Assembly: GCA_903913355.1 (NCBI GenBank)
Contig: CAIWKU010000477.1
Location: 1 to 7,130 of the forward strand
Length of the DNA: 7,130 nt
Source of the DNA: an uncultured Bacteroidota bacterium
GTDB lineage: Bacteria > Bacteroidota > Bacteroidia > Chitinophagales > Chitinophagaceae
Direction: 5' to 3'
Part shown: piece by piece, positions 5,658-7,130 of the stretch
How the letters are laid out: every line of letters begins with the position of its first letter
Position numbering within the stretch: the first letter of the stretch is position 1
Program-made: the position numbers and the translations under genes
Notes under the pieces: generated by a model
Told to the model about the DNA's origin: nothing
Databases searched by the model: none
What the model saw: only the letters and a program-made list of their open reading frames with translations

Positions 5658-7130
5658 TTGAAAATATTCCGCAGAACCGTTATTGTGTTCTCCACGCTTA
5701 TCCTGCTGGCATTTTTAGCCATTCAAACCAGTTTTGTACAAAATTGGCTGATACATATCGCTACTACCCGACTTTCTGAAGCCTTACAAACAGAGGTATC
5801 TGTAAAAAATGTAAGTTTTTCGCTGTTTAATCGGCTTAATCTGGAAGGGACGCTGGTTAGGGATAAACAGAAAGACACCTTGCTATATGCCGGAATTTTA
5901 CAGGTGAAAATTTCAGATTGGTTTTTTCTAAAACAAAAACCTGAGTTAAAATATATAGGCCTGCAAGATGCAGTAATCAAAATCGGGCGGAAAGACTCTG
6001 TATGGAATTATGGATTTCTTGCAGATTATTTTGCCTCCCCTACCCCGAAAAAGAAAGGTGATGGTCTCAATTTTGATATCAAAAAAGTAGACCTGAAGAA
6101 TATTCATTTTGTTAAGAATGATCTGTGGCGTGGAGAAAGAATGACCATAGAATTAGGAGGGTTGGCACTCGATGCTGAAATCATTGATCCTTCCAAAAAA
6201 ATATTCCAACTGAAAGAAATAACACTTACCAATCCATTTGTAGAAATCCAGGGACTTGACCCTCTTAGACCCACTTCAATTGCAAAACGCAACTCTATTG
6301 AGTTGGATACCGGTATGTACCTTAACCCGGGGAATTTGAGTATTCATGTAAACAATATTAAGATCAGCAACGGTAAATTATTCCTTGATAGTGACTCAGA
6401 TATTCCTTCCACTCATTTTGATGGCGCACATATTCAAATGAGCAAATTAAATGGAACAATTACAAATTTCAGTTTTGTAAAAGATACACTGCGTGCAAAT
6501 GTTTCTGTTTCTGTGAAAGACAGGTGTGGCTTGGAGATTAAAAAACTGAAAACAAGTTTCAAATTCACTCCACAAATTATGGAGTTGTCAAAGATGGACC
6601 TGCAGACAAATAAAAGTCATTTGACTAATTATTATGCAATGCAGTTCAAAGACTTTAATAAAGACTTTAACAAGTATGATAGTCATGTCATCATGGATGC
6701 CCATTTCAAAGATGCAAAAGTGAGTAGTGATGATATCGCTTTTTTTGCACCAGAACTAAAGGACTGGAAAAAGGAAGTGATGCTAAACGGGCATTTTGTT
6801 GGATCTGTTGAAAATTTTACTGTTACCAATTTAAAAGCACAATCTGGCGCCACCTCCAATATCAGTGGAACATTAAGTATGCAAGGTCTTCCGGATATGG
6901 ATAAAACTAAGATTGTTTTCAGCAACGGCACCTTACAAACCAATTACTATGATTTAGGAATATTTATTCCCTCTCTGAAAGAGGTAACTTCGCCTAATCT
7001 TGCCGCCTTGGGGACCATTTATTACAGAGGTAATTTCAGTGGCACTATCTATAACTTCATAACTGCCGGAACATTCAGCACACAACTAGGAGGAGTGGTT
7101 ACCAATATCGGCCTTCAGTTACCGAGAAAA
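5658..7130 (+). CDS. TamB/AsmA-like translocation and assembly module protein (N-terminal part, truncated by window edge)
   Basis: The frame is open from 5658 to the right edge, 491 codons, and the protein continues. An N-terminal anchor, IFRRT followed by a hydrophobic helix at about residues 7-27 (VIVFSTLILLAFLAI), leads into QTSFVQNWL (23-31). TRLSEALQTEVSVKNVSF follows at 37-54. This is the standard opening of Bacteroidota TamB/AsmA-like proteins, which are usually well over 1000 residues. The rest is repetitive beta-rich sequence expected to form a long periplasmic groove between the inner and outer membranes. Such proteins are linked to outer-membrane protein assembly or lipid transport, which is inferred here. 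The C-terminal domain that defines the family lies outside the window. The frame has a stop at 5631-5633 and no ATG or GTG before this point, so TTG 5658 (giving MKIFRR) is the best start. KDFN occurs twice in tandem at 331-338. Confidence 0.85.
   Translation, partial: MKIFRRTVIVFSTLILLAFLAIQTSFVQNWLIHIATTRLSEALQTEVSVKNVSFSLFNRLNLEGTLVRDKQKDTLLYAGILQVKISDWFFLKQKPELKYIGLQDAVIKIGRKDSVWNYGFLADYFASPTPKKKGDGLNFDIKKVDLKNIHFVKNDLWRGERMTIELGGLALDAEIIDPSKKIFQLKEITLTNPFVEIQGLDPLRPTSIAKRNSIELDTGMYLNPGNLSIHVNNIKISNGKLFLDSDSDIPSTHFDGAHIQMSKLNGTITNFSFVKDTLRANVSVSVKDRCGLEIKKLKTSFKFTPQIMELSKMDLQTNKSHLTNYYAMQFKDFNKDFNKYDSHVIMDAHFKDAKVSSDDIAFFAPELKDWKKEVMLNGHFVGSVENFTVTNLKAQSGATSNISGTLSMQGLPDMDKTKIVFSNGTLQTNYYDLGIFIPSLKEVTSPNLAALGTIYYRGNFSGTIYNFITAGTFSTQLGGVVTNIGLQLPRK

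Noticed and set aside
6648..6671. Tandem 12-bp repeat (AAAGACTTTAAT/C) in the TamB-like gene, considered as a slippage-prone phase-variable tract
   Set aside because: It is in frame, codes for KDFN twice, has only two copies, and resembles a DFN-x-DFN pattern I recall from homologues. Ordinary protein conservation explains it.

Overview
The window looks like a chromosomal housekeeping segment from a Bacteroidota bacterium, most likely Chitinophagaceae or a near relative. The reasons are moderate-to-low GC, the absence of Shine-Dalgarno sequences before any start, several exact matches to the Bacteroidota -7 promoter element TAnnTTTG, and protein types typical of that phylum: a 'KPTLVILAAGMASRYG' nucleotidyltransferase, a TamB/AsmA-like giant envelope protein, and a secreted protein with a beta-rich C-terminal domain. 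The family-level placement is inference.

Layout. Positions 1-692 (minus) hold the N-terminal 230 residues of a sugar-phosphate-type nucleotidyltransferase that runs off the left edge. A 57-bp divergent gap separates it from a PLP-dependent ACC-deaminase/D-cysteine-desulfhydrase-like enzyme (750-1637, plus). Next is an unrecognised exported protein with an internal duplication (1672-2553, plus). It converges on lipB (2550-3263, minus), and the two stop codons share a TTAA. Divergently from lipB lie an RluD-type pseudouridine synthase (plus, start best placed at 3388), a stand-alone biotin synthase gene bioB (4536-5534, plus), and the first 491 residues of a TamB/AsmA-like protein (5658 to the right edge, plus, apparently with a TTG start). 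No non-coding stretch exceeds about 125 bp. I saw no tRNA, rRNA, CRISPR array, insertion sequence or phage gene.

Function. The genes do not form one pathway. lipB and bioB both make sulfur-containing cofactors that are attached to proteins (lipoate and biotin). The rluD-like gene acts on rRNA, the TamB-like protein acts in the envelope, and the nucleotidyltransferase probably activates a sugar. Most genes appear to have their own promoter. For lipB and rluD the -7 box ends exactly 4 nt before the ATG, which suggests leaderless or nearly leaderless mRNAs. bioB is preceded by a 9-bp perfect inverted repeat resembling BirA biotin operators.

I did not find a convincing new multi-gene system. The items most worth a second look are the duplicated exported protein, the biotin-operator-like repeat, the leaderless-type promoters, and a terminator-like hairpin inside the end of the PLP enzyme gene.
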